A stretch of DNA of 64,000 nt from Prevotella conceptionensis 9403948 (GCF_000312305.1 NZ_HE999447.1:322073-386072); one strand, 5' to 3'. Positions 36,165-46,411 are shown, counted from the stretch's first letter. The notes: generated from the sequence alone by a model not told the origin. Made by a program: numbers and translations.

Positions 36165-37628
36165 TTAAAGCATGCCAATCTTAGTAACCAAGAACAGCAC
36201 GATGTAACCTAACACAAGACCAATTACACCAATGGCAAGGCCAATCTTCATCATCTCGTTCTGATGAACAAGCCCCGTTGAATGGGCAATGGCATTGGGA
36301 GGTGTACTGATTGGCAAGCACATAGCAGTGGAGGCGGCGATGGCGATACCGATAAGAACGGTGGGGGTTCCGCCAATTCCTGCCAAACTATCGCCCATAC
36401 CTTTACAAACAACGGCAAGGATAGGTACCAACAAAGCGGCAGTTGCAGTGTTAGAGATAAAGTTGGAGAGGATGTAACATATCACTCCCGATATGAGGAG
36501 GATGACCATAGGCGACCAATTGCCAAACGGTATGCTCTTAATGGCTAGTTCGGCCAGTTTCGACTCGTTGAGTGCAAGCCCCAAAGCAAAGCCTCCAGCC
36601 ACCATCCAGATAACGCTCCAATTGATTTCTTGCAGGTCTTTTGCCTTAACAACGCCCGTCAAAGCAAACACCGATATGGGCAACATGGCCACAGTGTTGG
36701 CTCCTACACCCGTAAACTTGTCGAACATCCACAACAAAACGGTGACACAAAAAGTGACGGCTATCACTGGTGTTCGCCATCCGCGGTGTATATCGCCTTC
36801 GATATGCAGGTCAATCTCTTTCTTCTTGAAGGGGAAGAAGGTTTTTAACAGATACCATCCAATGAGCAACAGAATGATGGTTAGCGGCAACATGAAGGCC
36901 ATCCACTGCCCAAAGCCCAACCCAAGGTTCAACCCGTTGGGGTCGTTAAGGTATTTCAGGGCAATGGCATTGGGCGGTGTACCGATGGGTGTTCCCATTC
37001 CGCCGATATTTGCCGCTACGGGAATGGCCAACGTTAGTGCTACTCGTCCCTTACCTTCGGGCGGCAATGCCTTGAACACAGGTGTAAGGAAGGTTAACAT
37101 CATGGCTGCCGTGGCCGTGTTGGACACGAACATGGAGAAAGCGCCCGTAATGAGAATAAATCCCAAGAGAACCATCTCGGATCGCCTACCGAAAGGACGC
37201 AACAACGCACGCGCCAAAAAGACATCAAGTCCCGATTTGGTTGCGGCAATGGCCAACATGAAACCACCCAAGAAGAGGATGATGATTGGGTCGGCGAAAG
37301 TAGCCATCAATGCGCTGTGGTGTATCAACTCCGACTTGTCGATGCCCGTTCGAAAGAAGAGGAAAGCATTGTCGGAGGTGGTGAAGAGCAGCGCGCCGAT
37401 GAGCGTTACCGAAGTGGCCCACGAGGAGATAGCCTCTGTCACCCACATGATTGTGGCGAATGCGAAGATAGCTATCACGCGTTGTTGGATAACCGTCAGC
37501 CCTTCTATGCCAAAAGCTGTTGAGGGCAAGTTCCACAAAATGGCTGTGACCACCACTGCCAAGACGAACAAGGAGAATTTCTTGAATCTGAAAACCTCGC
37601 TCAATGTGTTTCTTTTGTGTTCAGACAT
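36165..37628 (-). CDS. DASS-family (SLC13) sodium/anion symporter
   Basis: This 487-residue protein has about 11-12 transmembrane segments. It has two SNT-containing repeats, MFVSNTATAAMMLTFLTPV and NFISNTATAALLVPILAVV, and paired GTPPNAIA and STPPNAIA loops, the hallmark binding sites of divalent anion:Na+ symporters. Substrates are dicarboxylates, phosphate or sulfate; which one cannot be told. It has a good promoter on the minus strand at 37693-37664. It is a single gene, divergent from the ATPase gene. Confidence 0.92.
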   Translation of the reverse strand: MSEHKRNTLSEVFRFKKFSLFVLAVVVTAILWNLPSTAFGIEGLTVIQQRVIAIFAFATIMWVTEAISSWATSVTLIGALLFTTSDNAFLFFRTGIDKSELIHHSALMATFADPIIILFLGGFMLAIAATKSGLDVFLARALLRPFGRRSEMVLLGFILITGAFSMFVSNTATAAMMLTFLTPVFKALPPEGKGRVALTLAIPVAANIGGMGTPIGTPPNAIALKYLNDPNGLNLGLGFGQWMAFMLPLTIILLLIGWYLLKTFFPFKKKEIDLHIEGDIHRGWRTPVIAVTFCVTVLLWMFDKFTGVGANTVAMLPISVFALTGVVKAKDLQEINWSVIWMVAGGFALGLALNESKLAELAIKSIPFGNWSPMVILLISGVICYILSNFISNTATAALLVPILAVVCKGMGDSLAGIGGTPTVLIGIAIAASTAMCLPISTPPNAIAHSTGLVHQNEMMKIGLAIGVIGLVLGYIVLFLVTKIGML

Positions 37629-37663
37629 ATTTATCTATGTGTTTATGGTTAGTAACAATGCAG

Positions 37664-37693
37664 CAAAGTTAAGTATTTTTTCTAGTCGGCAAA
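37664..37693 (-). promoter_or_regulatory. Promoter of the DASS gene
   Basis: On the minus strand TTTG (37693-37690), 18 bp, then TAACTTTG (37671-37664). The spacing is 1 bp short of the usual range. Confidence 0.65.
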
Positions 37694-37892
37694 AGAAATA
37701 TCAGAAAAGTTTGCGCATAAGCTGAAAAATTAGTATTCGTACGCGCAAAGAAACGCAAAAAGGCATGCTCACCGGCCTTGCATATAAGCTCTTGACGATG
37801 CACAATGGTTGCTCTACGCACGTATTTAAAGGTAAGAAGGATGGGCAATACCTAAAAAAGATGATTTAAATCACTCTTTTTGCAAGGTAGAG

Positions 37893-37924
37893 TTTGCAAA
37901 TCTAATAAAAAAATGTTATCTTTG
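37893..37924 (+). promoter_or_regulatory. Promoter of the ATPase gene
   Basis: TTTG (37893-37896), 20 bp, TATCTTTG (37917-37924). The leader is about 32 nt. Confidence 0.82.
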
Positions 37925-37959
37925 CATGGTTTTAATCGCTTAAATATAGTAGCAAAACT

Positions 37960-39147
37960 ATGGAGGCTTTCTTTCGCACTCACGCTTATCTTGTGGAACA
38001 TACCAATGCCACATTGCGTCGAACCCTTATGGATGAAATTAATTGGGACGACCGCATGATTGGCATTAAGGGAACGCGTGGTGTGGGGAAAACTACATTT
38101 TTGCTGCAATATGCCAAAGAGAATTTTGCGAAGGGCGACAGGCAATGCCTGTATATCAACATGAACAACTTCTATTTCCAAAGCCGAGGCATCGCAGACT
38201 TTGCGGCCGACTTCGTTAATCACGGCGGAAAGGTGTTGCTCATAGACCAAGTTTTCAAGCAACCGGATTGGAGTTCGGAACTGCGTAAGTGCTACGACAG
38301 GTACCCTGAGCTGAAGATTATCTTCACGGGGTCGAGTGTTATGCGACTTAAAGACGAAAATCCAGAACTGAACGGCATTGTTAAAAGCTACAATTTGCGG
38401 GGGTTCTCGTTCAGGGAATACCTCAACATCATTACTGGAAGACGCTTTAAGGCATATAGTTTGGAGGAAATAATATCGCAACACGAGAGGATTGTGAAAG
38501 AGATACTGCCTTTGGTTAGTCCTTCGCAACACTTCCGCAACTATATTCACCACGGTTTCTACCCTTTCTTTTTGGAACAACGCAACTTTTCGGAGAACCT
38601 ATTAAAGACCATGAACATGATGACCGAGGTGGACATCTTGCTCATTAAGCAAATAGACTTGAAGTATCTCACTAAAATAAAGAAACTTTTCTACTTGCTG
38701 TCACTCAACTCAACGAAAGCTCCGAACATCAGTCAGCTTGCCCAAGACATAGAGACAAGCCGAGCCACGGTGATGAATTACATCAAGTACTTGGCCGATG
38801 CGCGGCTCATCAACATGATGCACCTTGTGGGCGACGACTTCCCCAAGAAACCATCTAAGATAATGATGCACAACCCCAACTTGATGTACGCCATCTATCC
38901 AATAGTGCCCGACGAACAGGTTGTTATGGAAACGTTCTTCGTTAATGCGCTTTGGAAAGACCATCTAGTGAACCAAAGCAACAAGGAACACTACTATATC
39001 GTAGACGAAAAAAGGAAATTTCGCATTTGCGATGCCAGAGGAACGAGCAAGGTTAGATATAATAACGATACCATATATGCCCGATACAACACCGAAGTGG
39101 GAAAAGACAACAAGATACCCCTTTGGCTTTTCGGGTTTCTCTATTAA
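37960..39147 (+). CDS. AAA_14-type ATPase with Walker B Glu-to-Gln
   Basis: This 395-residue protein has Walker A GTRGVGKT (38-45) and sensor region KIIFTGSSVM. A C-terminal winged-helix-like/DUF4143-type part includes SQLAQDIETSRATVMNYIKYLADARL. The family usually reads LLIDEVHK at Walker B, but here it is LLIDQVFKQ, Asp96-Gln97. Loss of the catalytic Glu normally prevents ATP hydrolysis, so this may be an ATP sensor rather than a motor. The biological role of the family is unclear. It lies 30 bp before the PFOR gene and may be co-transcribed with it. Confidence 0.8.
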   Translation: MEAFFRTHAYLVEHTNATLRRTLMDEINWDDRMIGIKGTRGVGKTTFLLQYAKENFAKGDRQCLYINMNNFYFQSRGIADFAADFVNHGGKVLLIDQVFKQPDWSSELRKCYDRYPELKIIFTGSSVMRLKDENPELNGIVKSYNLRGFSFREYLNIITGRRFKAYSLEEIISQHERIVKEILPLVSPSQHFRNYIHHGFYPFFLEQRNFSENLLKTMNMMTEVDILLIKQIDLKYLTKIKKLFYLLSLNSTKAPNISQLAQDIETSRATVMNYIKYLADARLINMMHLVGDDFPKKPSKIMMHNPNLMYAIYPIVPDEQVVMETFFVNALWKDHLVNQSNKEHYYIVDEKRKFRICDARGTSKVRYNNDTIYARYNTEVGKDNKIPLWLFGFLY

Positions 39148-39177
39148 TACAAATACATTAATTAATATTTTATTCAA

Positions 39178-42100
39178 ATGGCAAAAGAAAAAAAGTTTAT
39201 CACTTGTGATGGTAACGAGGCCGCCGCTCACGTGAGCTATATGTTCTCTGAGGTTGCTGCCATCTATCCCATCACCCCGTCTTCGCCTATGGCCGAGCAC
39301 GTAGACACGTGGGCTGCCAAAGGTAGAAAGAACCTATTCGGACAGACGGTAACGGTTCAAGAAATGCAATCGGAAGGCGGTGCGGCTGGTGCCATGCACG
39401 GTTCGCTGCAAGCCGGCGCGCTTACCACCACCTTTACGGCATCGCAGGGCTTGCTGTTGATGATACCAAACATGTATAAGATTGCCGGCGAGATGCTGCC
39501 CTGCGTGTTCGACGTATCGGCTCGCGCCATCGCTTCGCACGCTTTGTGTATCTTTGGCGACCACTCCGACGTTATGGCCTGCCGACAAACGGGTTTCGCC
39601 ATGTTCTGTTCGGGTTCGGTGCAAGAGGTGATGGACCTCACAGCCGTTCCCCACTTGGCAACACTCCGTACAAGCATACCTTTCGTGAACTTCTTCGACG
39701 GATTCCGCACTTCGCACGAATACCAGAAGATTGAACTGATTGACCAAGACGAGATTGCCAAGTTGGTTAATCACGATGACATCAAGCGGTTCCGCGATCG
39801 CGCCCTTTCGCCCGAACGCCCCGTTACGCGCGGTACGGCAGAAAACCCCGAAACATTCTTCACTCATCGCGAGGCATGCAACCAACATTACGACAACATT
39901 CCCGAAGTAGTTGAAGAATACCTCGGTAAGATTTCGGAAATAACAGGCCGCGAATACCATCTGTTCTCTTATTATGGCGCAGAAGATGCCGAGAATATCA
40001 TCATCTTGATGGGCTCGGCCACCGAAGCTGCCCGCGAAGCAATCGACTATCAGTTGAAGCAAGGCAAGAAGGTGGGTATGATTTCGGTTCACCTTTATCG
40101 CCCCTTCTCTGTTAAGCACTTGCTGGCTGCCGTTCCCAAGACGGTTAAACGCATCGCCGTGCTCGACCGTACCAAAGAACCTGGCGCAGAAGGCGAACCC
40201 TTGTATCTCGATGTGAAGAGCGCTTTCTACGACGTAGAGAACAAACCGCTAATCGTTGGCGGACGTTATGGACTGGGTTCTTCGGACACTACGCCTGCTA
40301 AGATACTCTCCGTGTTCAACAACCTCGAACTGGAAGTACCAAAGAACCACTTTACCGTGGGCATTGTAGACGACGTTACGTTTACTTCGCTGCCCGCCGT
40401 GCCCGAAATACCTATGGGAAGCGAAGGCATTTTCGAAGCTAAATTCTACGGATTGGGCGCAGACGGAACCGTTGGAGCCAACAAAAACTCGGTTAAAATC
40501 ATTGGCGACAACACCAACAAGCACTGTCAAGCATACTTCTCTTACGACTCGAAGAAGTCGGGTGGCTTCACTTGTTCGCACTTGCGTTTCGGCAATTCGC
40601 CCATTCACTCTACCTATCAGGTCAACACGCCCAACTTCGTGGCTTGCCACGTACAGGCCTACCTGAACATGTACGACGTTATTCGCGGTCTACAAAAGAA
40701 CGGAACGTTCTTGTTGAACACCGTTTTCGAAGGCGACGAGCTGGTTAGGTTCATCCCCAACCGCATCAAACGCTACTTCGCCGAGAACAACATCACCGTA
40801 TATTATATGAATGCTTCGAAGATTGCACAAGAAATTGGGCTGGGCAACCGCACCAACACCATCTTGCAGAGTGCATTCTTCCGCATTACAGAGGTCATCC
40901 CCGTAGACTTGGCCATCGACCAAATGAAGAAGTTCATCGTTAAGTCGTATGGCAACAAGGGACAAGACGTAGTCGACAAGAACTATGCGGCCGTTGACCG
41001 CGGTGGCGAATACAAAACGCTTGCAGTAGATGCTGCTTGGGCTAACCTACCCGATGATGCTGTTGCAGCCGAAGAAGATGTACCGGCATACATCAAGGAG
41101 ATTGTACGCCCAATCAACGGACAATCGGGCGACTTGCTCAAAGTATCCGACTTCGTGCGCTACGACATGGTAGACGGTACGATGTCTAATGGTGCCGCAG
41201 CTTTCGAAAAACGCGGCGTTGAGGCCTTCAACCCCGAATGGACTGCCGAGAACTGTATTCAATGTAACAAGTGCGCCTACGTTTGTCCTCACGCTTGTAT
41301 CCGCCCGTTCGTTCTCGACGAGGAAGAAATGAAGAGCTTTGAGGATGCGACACTCGAAATGAAAGTTCCCAAGCCAATGGCTGGCATGAACTTCCGCATT
41401 CAGGTGAGCGTGCTCGATTGCGTTGGTTGTGGCAACTGTGCCGACGTTTGTCCTGGCAACAAGAACGGGAAGGCATTGGCAATGGTGCCCTTCACGCACG
41501 ACGAACAGCAGATTTCCAACTGGAACTACCTTGCTAAGAACGTTAAGAGCAAGCAACATTTGATAGACATTAAGAGCAATGTGAAGAACTCGCAGTTTGC
41601 TAAACCCCTCTTCGAGTTCTCTGGTGCTTGTGCTGGTTGTGGTGAAACGCCTTACGTTAAGCTCATCTCACAACTCTATGGCGACCGCGAAATGATTGCC
41701 AACGCCACGGGTTGCTCGTCTATCTATTCTGCATCTATCCCCTCAACGCCTTACACAACCAACGAGGCCGGTCAAGGTCCAGCCTTCGATAACTCGCTGT
41801 TCGAAGACTTCTGCGAGTTTGGTATGGGTATGGCACTGGGCAACAAGAAGATGCGCGAGCGCATTACGATGCTGCTTTCCGACCTCGTGGCCAACGATAA
41901 TGTGCCTGCCGAGTTTAAGGAGGCTGCCAACGAATGGCTCAACACCAAAGACGACGCTGACGCATCGAAGGAATCGAGTGCAAAACTCAAACCCTTCATC
42001 GAGGCCGGTGCTGCCAAAGGTTGCGAAACTTGCGCCGAACTGAAAACGCTCGACCACTATCTCGTTAAGCGTTCGCAATGGATTATCGGTGGCGACGGTG

Positions 42101-42750
42101 CCTCTTACGACATCGGTTACGGCGGTTTGGACCACGTTATCGCTTCGGGCGAAGACGTAAACATCCTTGTTCTCGACACCGAGGTTTACTCTAACACGGG
42201 CGGACAAAGCTCTAAGGCCACACCACTAGGCGCAATTGCTCAGTTTGCCGCCCAAGGTAAGCGCATCCGCAAGAAAGACCTTGGCCTCATGGCAACCACC
42301 TACGGCTACGTTTACGTGGCTCAGATTGCAATGGGTGCCGACCAAGCCCAGACTTTCAAGGCTATCCGCGAGGCTGAGGCTTATCCAGGTCCATCGCTTA
42401 TCATTGCCTACGCACCTTGTATCAACCACGGATTGAAGGCCGGTATGGGTAAGAGCCAAGCCGAAGAGGCCAAAGCTGTTGCTGCCGGCTACTGGCACTT
42501 GTGGCGTTACAACCCATTGTTGGCCGACGAAGGCAAGAACCCCTTCACGCTCGACTCTAAGGAGCCCGATTGGAGCAAGTTCCACGACTTCTTGTTGGGC
42601 GAGGTTCGTTACCTCTCTGTAAAGAAAGCTTATCCCAACGAAGCCGAAGAATTGTTCAAGGCTGCCGAAGAGATGGCCAAGCTTCGCTACAAGAGCTACG
42701 TTCGCAAGTCGCAAGAAGATTGGAGCAAAGACGAAGAAACGGTTGCCTAA
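39178..42750 (+). CDS. nifJ: Pyruvate:ferredoxin (flavodoxin) oxidoreductase
   Basis: This is a single-chain 1190-residue PFOR. In order it has the N-terminal pyruvate-binding domain (IYPITPSSPMAEHVDTWA), a gamma domain, two 4Fe-4S motifs CIQCNKCAYVCPH and CVGCGNCADVCPG, and the C-terminal TPP domain with its own cluster cysteines (FSGACAGCGETPY, then CETCAE). It converts pyruvate and CoA to acetyl-CoA, CO2 and reduced ferredoxin in the cytoplasm, the central anaerobic route. The length is normal. Codon use is strongly biased toward C-ending codons, consistent with high expression. It is followed by a strong terminator. Confidence 0.98.
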   Translation: MAKEKKFITCDGNEAAAHVSYMFSEVAAIYPITPSSPMAEHVDTWAAKGRKNLFGQTVTVQEMQSEGGAAGAMHGSLQAGALTTTFTASQGLLLMIPNMYKIAGEMLPCVFDVSARAIASHALCIFGDHSDVMACRQTGFAMFCSGSVQEVMDLTAVPHLATLRTSIPFVNFFDGFRTSHEYQKIELIDQDEIAKLVNHDDIKRFRDRALSPERPVTRGTAENPETFFTHREACNQHYDNIPEVVEEYLGKISEITGREYHLFSYYGAEDAENIIILMGSATEAAREAIDYQLKQGKKVGMISVHLYRPFSVKHLLAAVPKTVKRIAVLDRTKEPGAEGEPLYLDVKSAFYDVENKPLIVGGRYGLGSSDTTPAKILSVFNNLELEVPKNHFTVGIVDDVTFTSLPAVPEIPMGSEGIFEAKFYGLGADGTVGANKNSVKIIGDNTNKHCQAYFSYDSKKSGGFTCSHLRFGNSPIHSTYQVNTPNFVACHVQAYLNMYDVIRGLQKNGTFLLNTVFEGDELVRFIPNRIKRYFAENNITVYYMNASKIAQEIGLGNRTNTILQSAFFRITEVIPVDLAIDQMKKFIVKSYGNKGQDVVDKNYAAVDRGGEYKTLAVDAAWANLPDDAVAAEEDVPAYIKEIVRPINGQSGDLLKVSDFVRYDMVDGTMSNGAAAFEKRGVEAFNPEWTAENCIQCNKCAYVCPHACIRPFVLDEEEMKSFEDATLEMKVPKPMAGMNFRIQVSVLDCVGCGNCADVCPGNKNGKALAMVPFTHDEQQISNWNYLAKNVKSKQHLIDIKSNVKNSQFAKPLFEFSGACAGCGETPYVKLISQLYGDREMIANATGCSSIYSASIPSTPYTTNEAGQGPAFDNSLFEDFCEFGMGMALGNKKMRERITMLLSDLVANDNVPAEFKEAANEWLNTKDDADASKESSAKLKPFIEAGAAKGCETCAELKTLDHYLVKRSQWIIGGDGASYDIGYGGLDHVIASGEDVNILVLDTEVYSNTGGQSSKATPLGAIAQFAAQGKRIRKKDLGLMATTYGYVYVAQIAMGADQAQTFKAIREAEAYPGPSLIIAYAPCINHGLKAGMGKSQAEEAKAVAAGYWHLWRYNPLLADEGKNPFTLDSKEPDWSKFHDFLLGEVRYLSVKKAYPNEAEELFKAAEEMAKLRYKSYVRKSQEDWSKDEETVA

Positions 42751-42784
42751 ACGGTTTCTCGGCTTAATACCATCCTAATAAAAT

Positions 42785-42827
42785 GGGTGAGAGCTGTCCT
42801 AAATGGGCATGCTCTCACCCGTTTTTG
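42785..42827 (+). terminator. Terminator of nifJ
   Basis: GGGTGAGAGC (42785-42794) and GCTCTCACCC (42811-42820) form a perfect 10-bp stem followed by GTTTTTG. Confidence 0.9.
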
Positions 42828-43344
42828 TTTGTTTTAAAGCTATTGTCAGCGTAGGCCTTCAACACACACCTGCACCCCTAAAAGTATAGGTCAACATTTT
42901 CAAGTCTGCCGCCCAACTTATAGCCGTCGACTAAAATCTATACCGATAAGATATACGCCAACACTTACAAGCCAACCTCCCTCCTTCTAGCAAGACCTGC
43001 ACCGATAAAACGTAAGGCAATGCCTTTATGCAAGCCATTTTGCACAACAGATTTAGCGACCTACAAACTTGCGTTTACTCAAAAACAATGGCCACTTAAC
43101 ACTGCACACCCTATCCCAGACCTCATTTTCAGCAAGATTTTACGCCTCAGTCCATTATAATAGAAGAAAAACAAAATCGCAAGGCATGAAACAGATAACT
43201 TTGGTAGCCGATAATAATTGTCCACTTGCATTCTCCCACTGTTCATCTTTGTTAATATCTCAAGTAGGTAACAACTGAGATTCAACCGATTGATAACGAT
43301 ATACTTCCACGCGCTTAGAGCATCACCAACGCGCTTGGACATTC
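42828..43344. other. Gene-free stretch with a weak long-period repeat
   Basis: Three degenerate units begin with CTGCACC or CTATACCGATAA at 42870, 42938 and 42997 (spacing 68 and 59 bp). No gene or RNA is recognisable. Confidence 0.4.
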
Positions 43345-43735
43345 TAACTTGCCTATTCATCAACCCACAGACTCATCAACTTACAAACTCATCAACTCAC
43401 AAACTCATCAACTCACAGGCTTATCAACTCATAAACTTATAAACTCACATACTCATCACCACTTACGAACTCATTAACCCACAAACTCATCAACTCACAT
43501 ACTCATCAACTTACGAACTCATCAACTTACGAACTCATCAACTTACGAACTCATCAACTTACAAACTCATCAACTTACAAACTCATCAACTTACAAACTC
43601 ACCAACTTACGAACTCATCAACTTACATACTCATCAACTTACATACTCATCAACTCACAAACTCATCAACTCACAGACTTATCAACCCATAAACTTATAA
43701 ACTCACAAACCCATAATCTCCTCAACTCAAAAGTT
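43345..43735. repeat. Long octanucleotide array beside copy D
   Basis: About 48 octamers, mostly alternating CATCAACT with TACAAACT, TACGAACT or CACAAACT, so a 16-bp dimer period is also visible. It is the reverse complement of the AGTTG arrays, consistent with copy D being inverted. At about 390 bp it is the longest octamer array in the window. Confidence 0.9.
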
Positions 43736-44372
43736 TAAATTCTTATTTTTTATTTTACAATACCGTTCTAAATTTCACTCCGTTCTAGCGAAAATATAGG
43801 TCAAAAAGCAGGTAAATAGCCACTATTTCTAGCCTTTCATGCCTCCTTTTATGTCCATTTTTACGAACAAAGGATGCATTTTGCACCATTTAGCCTGTCT
43901 AGTTTGGTTGCCAGCTCGTAATTTTTCAAGCCCAATTACTCGCTTTTAACCCCTAAAATCCCACTTTTTAAGGGCTGTTTTGCCCTTTTTAGCCATGTTT
44001 TTAATGGTTCGAAAGGGTTTTGTTTATACTCTTTCAGTGGATATTTATGCGCATCGCATTGCATTTAGCAGCATTTTGCACTGCATTTAGCACCATTTTA
44101 CCTTGCGTTTAGCACCAAAATGCACTGCATTTAGCACCAAAACGCAGTGCGTTTAGCGGCATATTGCACTGCGTTTAGCACCAAAACGCATTGCATTTTG
44201 CTGCAAATGGCCCCAAAACGGGTGTTGGTGGCGGTCAGTTTAAATAAAAATTCATTTTGCCTGCATGCACAACTAGCCCCTTTTGGCATCAAAACAAACC
44301 TCCGCGAGAATCTATTTTTTGCGGCAAGGTGAGCGATTGGTGGACAGAATGGCCGCTTTTTATGTTAAATTT
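43736..44372 (-). repeat. Composite brick element, copy D (inverted)
   Basis: Read on the minus strand it has the same order: left module near 44372 (AAATTTAACAT, then GATTCTCGCGGAGG), seven 22-bp bricks at 44204-44051, and the right module with AGCCATGTTTTTAATGG and CGCTAGAACGGAGTG in complement. It ends at the octamer array. The left module is more diverged than in A, C and E. Confidence 0.85.
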
Positions 44373-44380
44373 CCTACTGA

Positions 44381-44527
44381 AAACTAGACAAAAAAAACAA
44401 TAATTCCACATACACGCTCGTAGTTAACGGCACGGAAAGCACGTGCGCTTACGACCACCAGCGCGAGCGGTTGCAGGGCTTGTTGCTCACAGCCAACGAA
44501 GACGGCATCATACAAACGCAGAAGTAA
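44381..44527 (+). pseudogene. Gene remnant, C-terminal fragment
   Basis: An open frame with coding-like codons and no start codon ends in TAA. Its product includes TYTLVVNGTESTCAYDHQR and then LQGLLLTANEDG, which looks like the end of a secreted or enzymatic protein, though I do not recognise the family. It begins 8 bp after the end of brick element copy D, so the rest of the gene may have been lost when repeats rearranged here. Confidence 0.45.
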
Positions 44528-44650
44528 TCTGCCATCGACAGCCAGTTTTCAGCTTGTAAAGAATGTATTGAATGACTTCCGCCAGGCAACTTTTTGAGAC
44601 ATAACCACGTTTCGCCAAAGACAAATGGGGCAGAATTTTGGATTTTATCG

Positions 44651-44658
44651 TATCTTTG
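44651..44658 (+). promoter_or_regulatory. Orphan -7 box before the 66-bp array
   Basis: TATCTTTG followed by CC is a good -7 element facing the satellite array, about 100 bp upstream of it. There is no matching -33 at the correct distance (TTTG is only 10 bp upstream). Transcription into the array is possible but unproven. Confidence 0.3.
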
Positions 44659-44759
44659 CCCAGTACTTCATACATGAAGAGAAGTGTTATTATCTTGGTT
44701 TTTCACCAGAAAGACGATAAACTCCCTCTCAAATTATAGAAACATTAAAAATCAAGACG

Positions 44760-46165
44760 ACCTCGGATAATTAAGGCTAAACATGCCTTATTATCGCCAC
44801 TTTTCACCAAATATAACCGATGTATAGGGCGCATCCTAGTGGGTACAGGCCAATACGCTCTCTGTTTGTCACTAGATAATGTCCTTATTTCGAGAATATT
44901 TTAGGGCATAACATCCCATATACTCACCGCCTTTCACGAGAAAAGTCGGCGATTATGGGTTATTTTTAGGGAGTAACACCATTCGCACTACTTTTTTTGT
45001 ATGGCCTTAGGTCGGTGATAATGGGTTGTTTTTAGGGAGCAACACCATTCGCACTACGTGTTTTGCGTGGCCTTAGGTCAGCGATTATAGGCTGTTTTTA
45101 GGGAGTAACACCATTCGCACTACTTGTTTTGTGTGGGCCTAGGTCGGCGATAACAAGTTACTTTTAGGGAGTAACACCATTCGCGCGACTTGTTTAGTGC
45201 GGGCTTAGGTCGGCGATTATAGGTTATTTTTAAGGAGCGACACCATTCGCACTACTTGTTTTGCGTGGCCTTAGGTCGGCGATTATGGGTTATTTTTAGG
45301 GAGCAACACCATTCGCACTACTTGTTTTGCGTGGCCTTAGGTCGGCGATTATAGGCTGTTTTTAGGGAGCAACACCATTCGCACTACTTGTTTCATGTGG
45401 GCTTAGGTCGGCGATAATGGGTTGTTTTTAGGGAGTAACACCATTCGCGCTACTTGTTTTGTGTGGCCTTAGGTCGGCGATTATGGGTCGTTTTTAGGGA
45501 GTAACATCATTCGCACTACTTGTTTTGTGTGGTCTTAGGTCGGCGATTATGGGTCGTTTTTAGGGAGTAACATCATTCGCACTACTTGTTTTGTGTGGTC
45601 TTAGGGGGGCGATTATGGGTTGTTTTAGGGAAGTAACACCTCATACACTTGCTGTTTTTTACGAATCACAGTGGCTGTTTAGGGTGTATTCTAAGGTTTC
45701 AAACAGACTATTAGTTGCCGTTTGTCCACGAGATAAAATCGGCATTAGAGGGTGGTTTAGGGCTTATTATTGGAAGTATCAACCTATAAATTCCCACTTT
45801 TCACTAGCCCCTAATTGGCGTTAGCATGTGGCTTTAAGGCATAACAACCTTTATTTCCACCGCGTTTCACAAGATATGAGCAGTACTTAGGGCCTACAAT
45901 GGGGGGCATCAACCCATTAATCTCCGTTTGTCAATAGAATAAACAGCGTTCGCGAATGTTTTAGGCATAACACAGCACACACTCGCTGCTTTTCACGAGA
46001 TATAGTCAATGGTTAGGACCATCATTGGAGTAATCAAGCCTATCATTCTCCACCTATCACTAGAAAAGTTGGCATTAGAGGGGCGTTTTAGAGCATAACG
46101 TCCCACATATCCGCCACTTTACATGAGAAAAGGCAGGTATTTAGGAGTTTTTTAGGTTGGTTTCT
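44760..46165. repeat. 66-bp satellite array
   Basis: About 21 tandem 66-bp units. The core of eleven units has the marker GTCGGCGATTATGGG (or a variant) at 44945, 45011, 45077, 45143, 45209, 45275, 45341, 45407, 45473, 45539 and 45605: exactly 66 bp each time with no indel. Outside the core, units are much diverged but keep features such as GCATAACATCCCA and TTTCACGAGA. All frames are interrupted by stops in several units, so this is not a coding repeat. Confidence 0.92.
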
Positions 46166-46190
46166 CATGATACATTCAAGTTTTGGGCTT

Positions 46191-46217
46191 GCAAACAGCC
46201 TGTAAGAGCCTGTTTGC
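46191..46217. other. Small hairpin beyond the satellite
   Basis: GCAAACAG (46191-46198) and CTGTTTGC (46210-46217) form a perfect 8-bp stem without a U-run. The 190 bp from here to the XRE gene hold nothing else I can support. Confidence 0.4.
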
Positions 46218-46411
46218 TAAGCAAACTCCATCAGGCAGCCGTCGCGCGTAGCGGTTGGCACGGCGAATGCGTGTTGCGAACAGTGAGTAAATGTATGCTG
46301 CATTCTTACCCACAAACTATTGCGTCTAATACATAAAGGAAGCATCAAAAACACTTTGTTGAAACAGAGCTATAAGTAAGTCTGCACCTTAATCGGCCAG
46401 TAAAATACACT

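Noticed and set aside
45275-45660. 22-residue repeat protein encoded by the 66-bp array
   Set aside because: One frame is open in some units, but units at 45077, 45209 and 45341 carry TAG at the same place and there is no start codon.
46191-46330. tRNA or tmRNA gene
   Set aside because: There is one hairpin but no cloverleaf, T-loop or CCA-like end.
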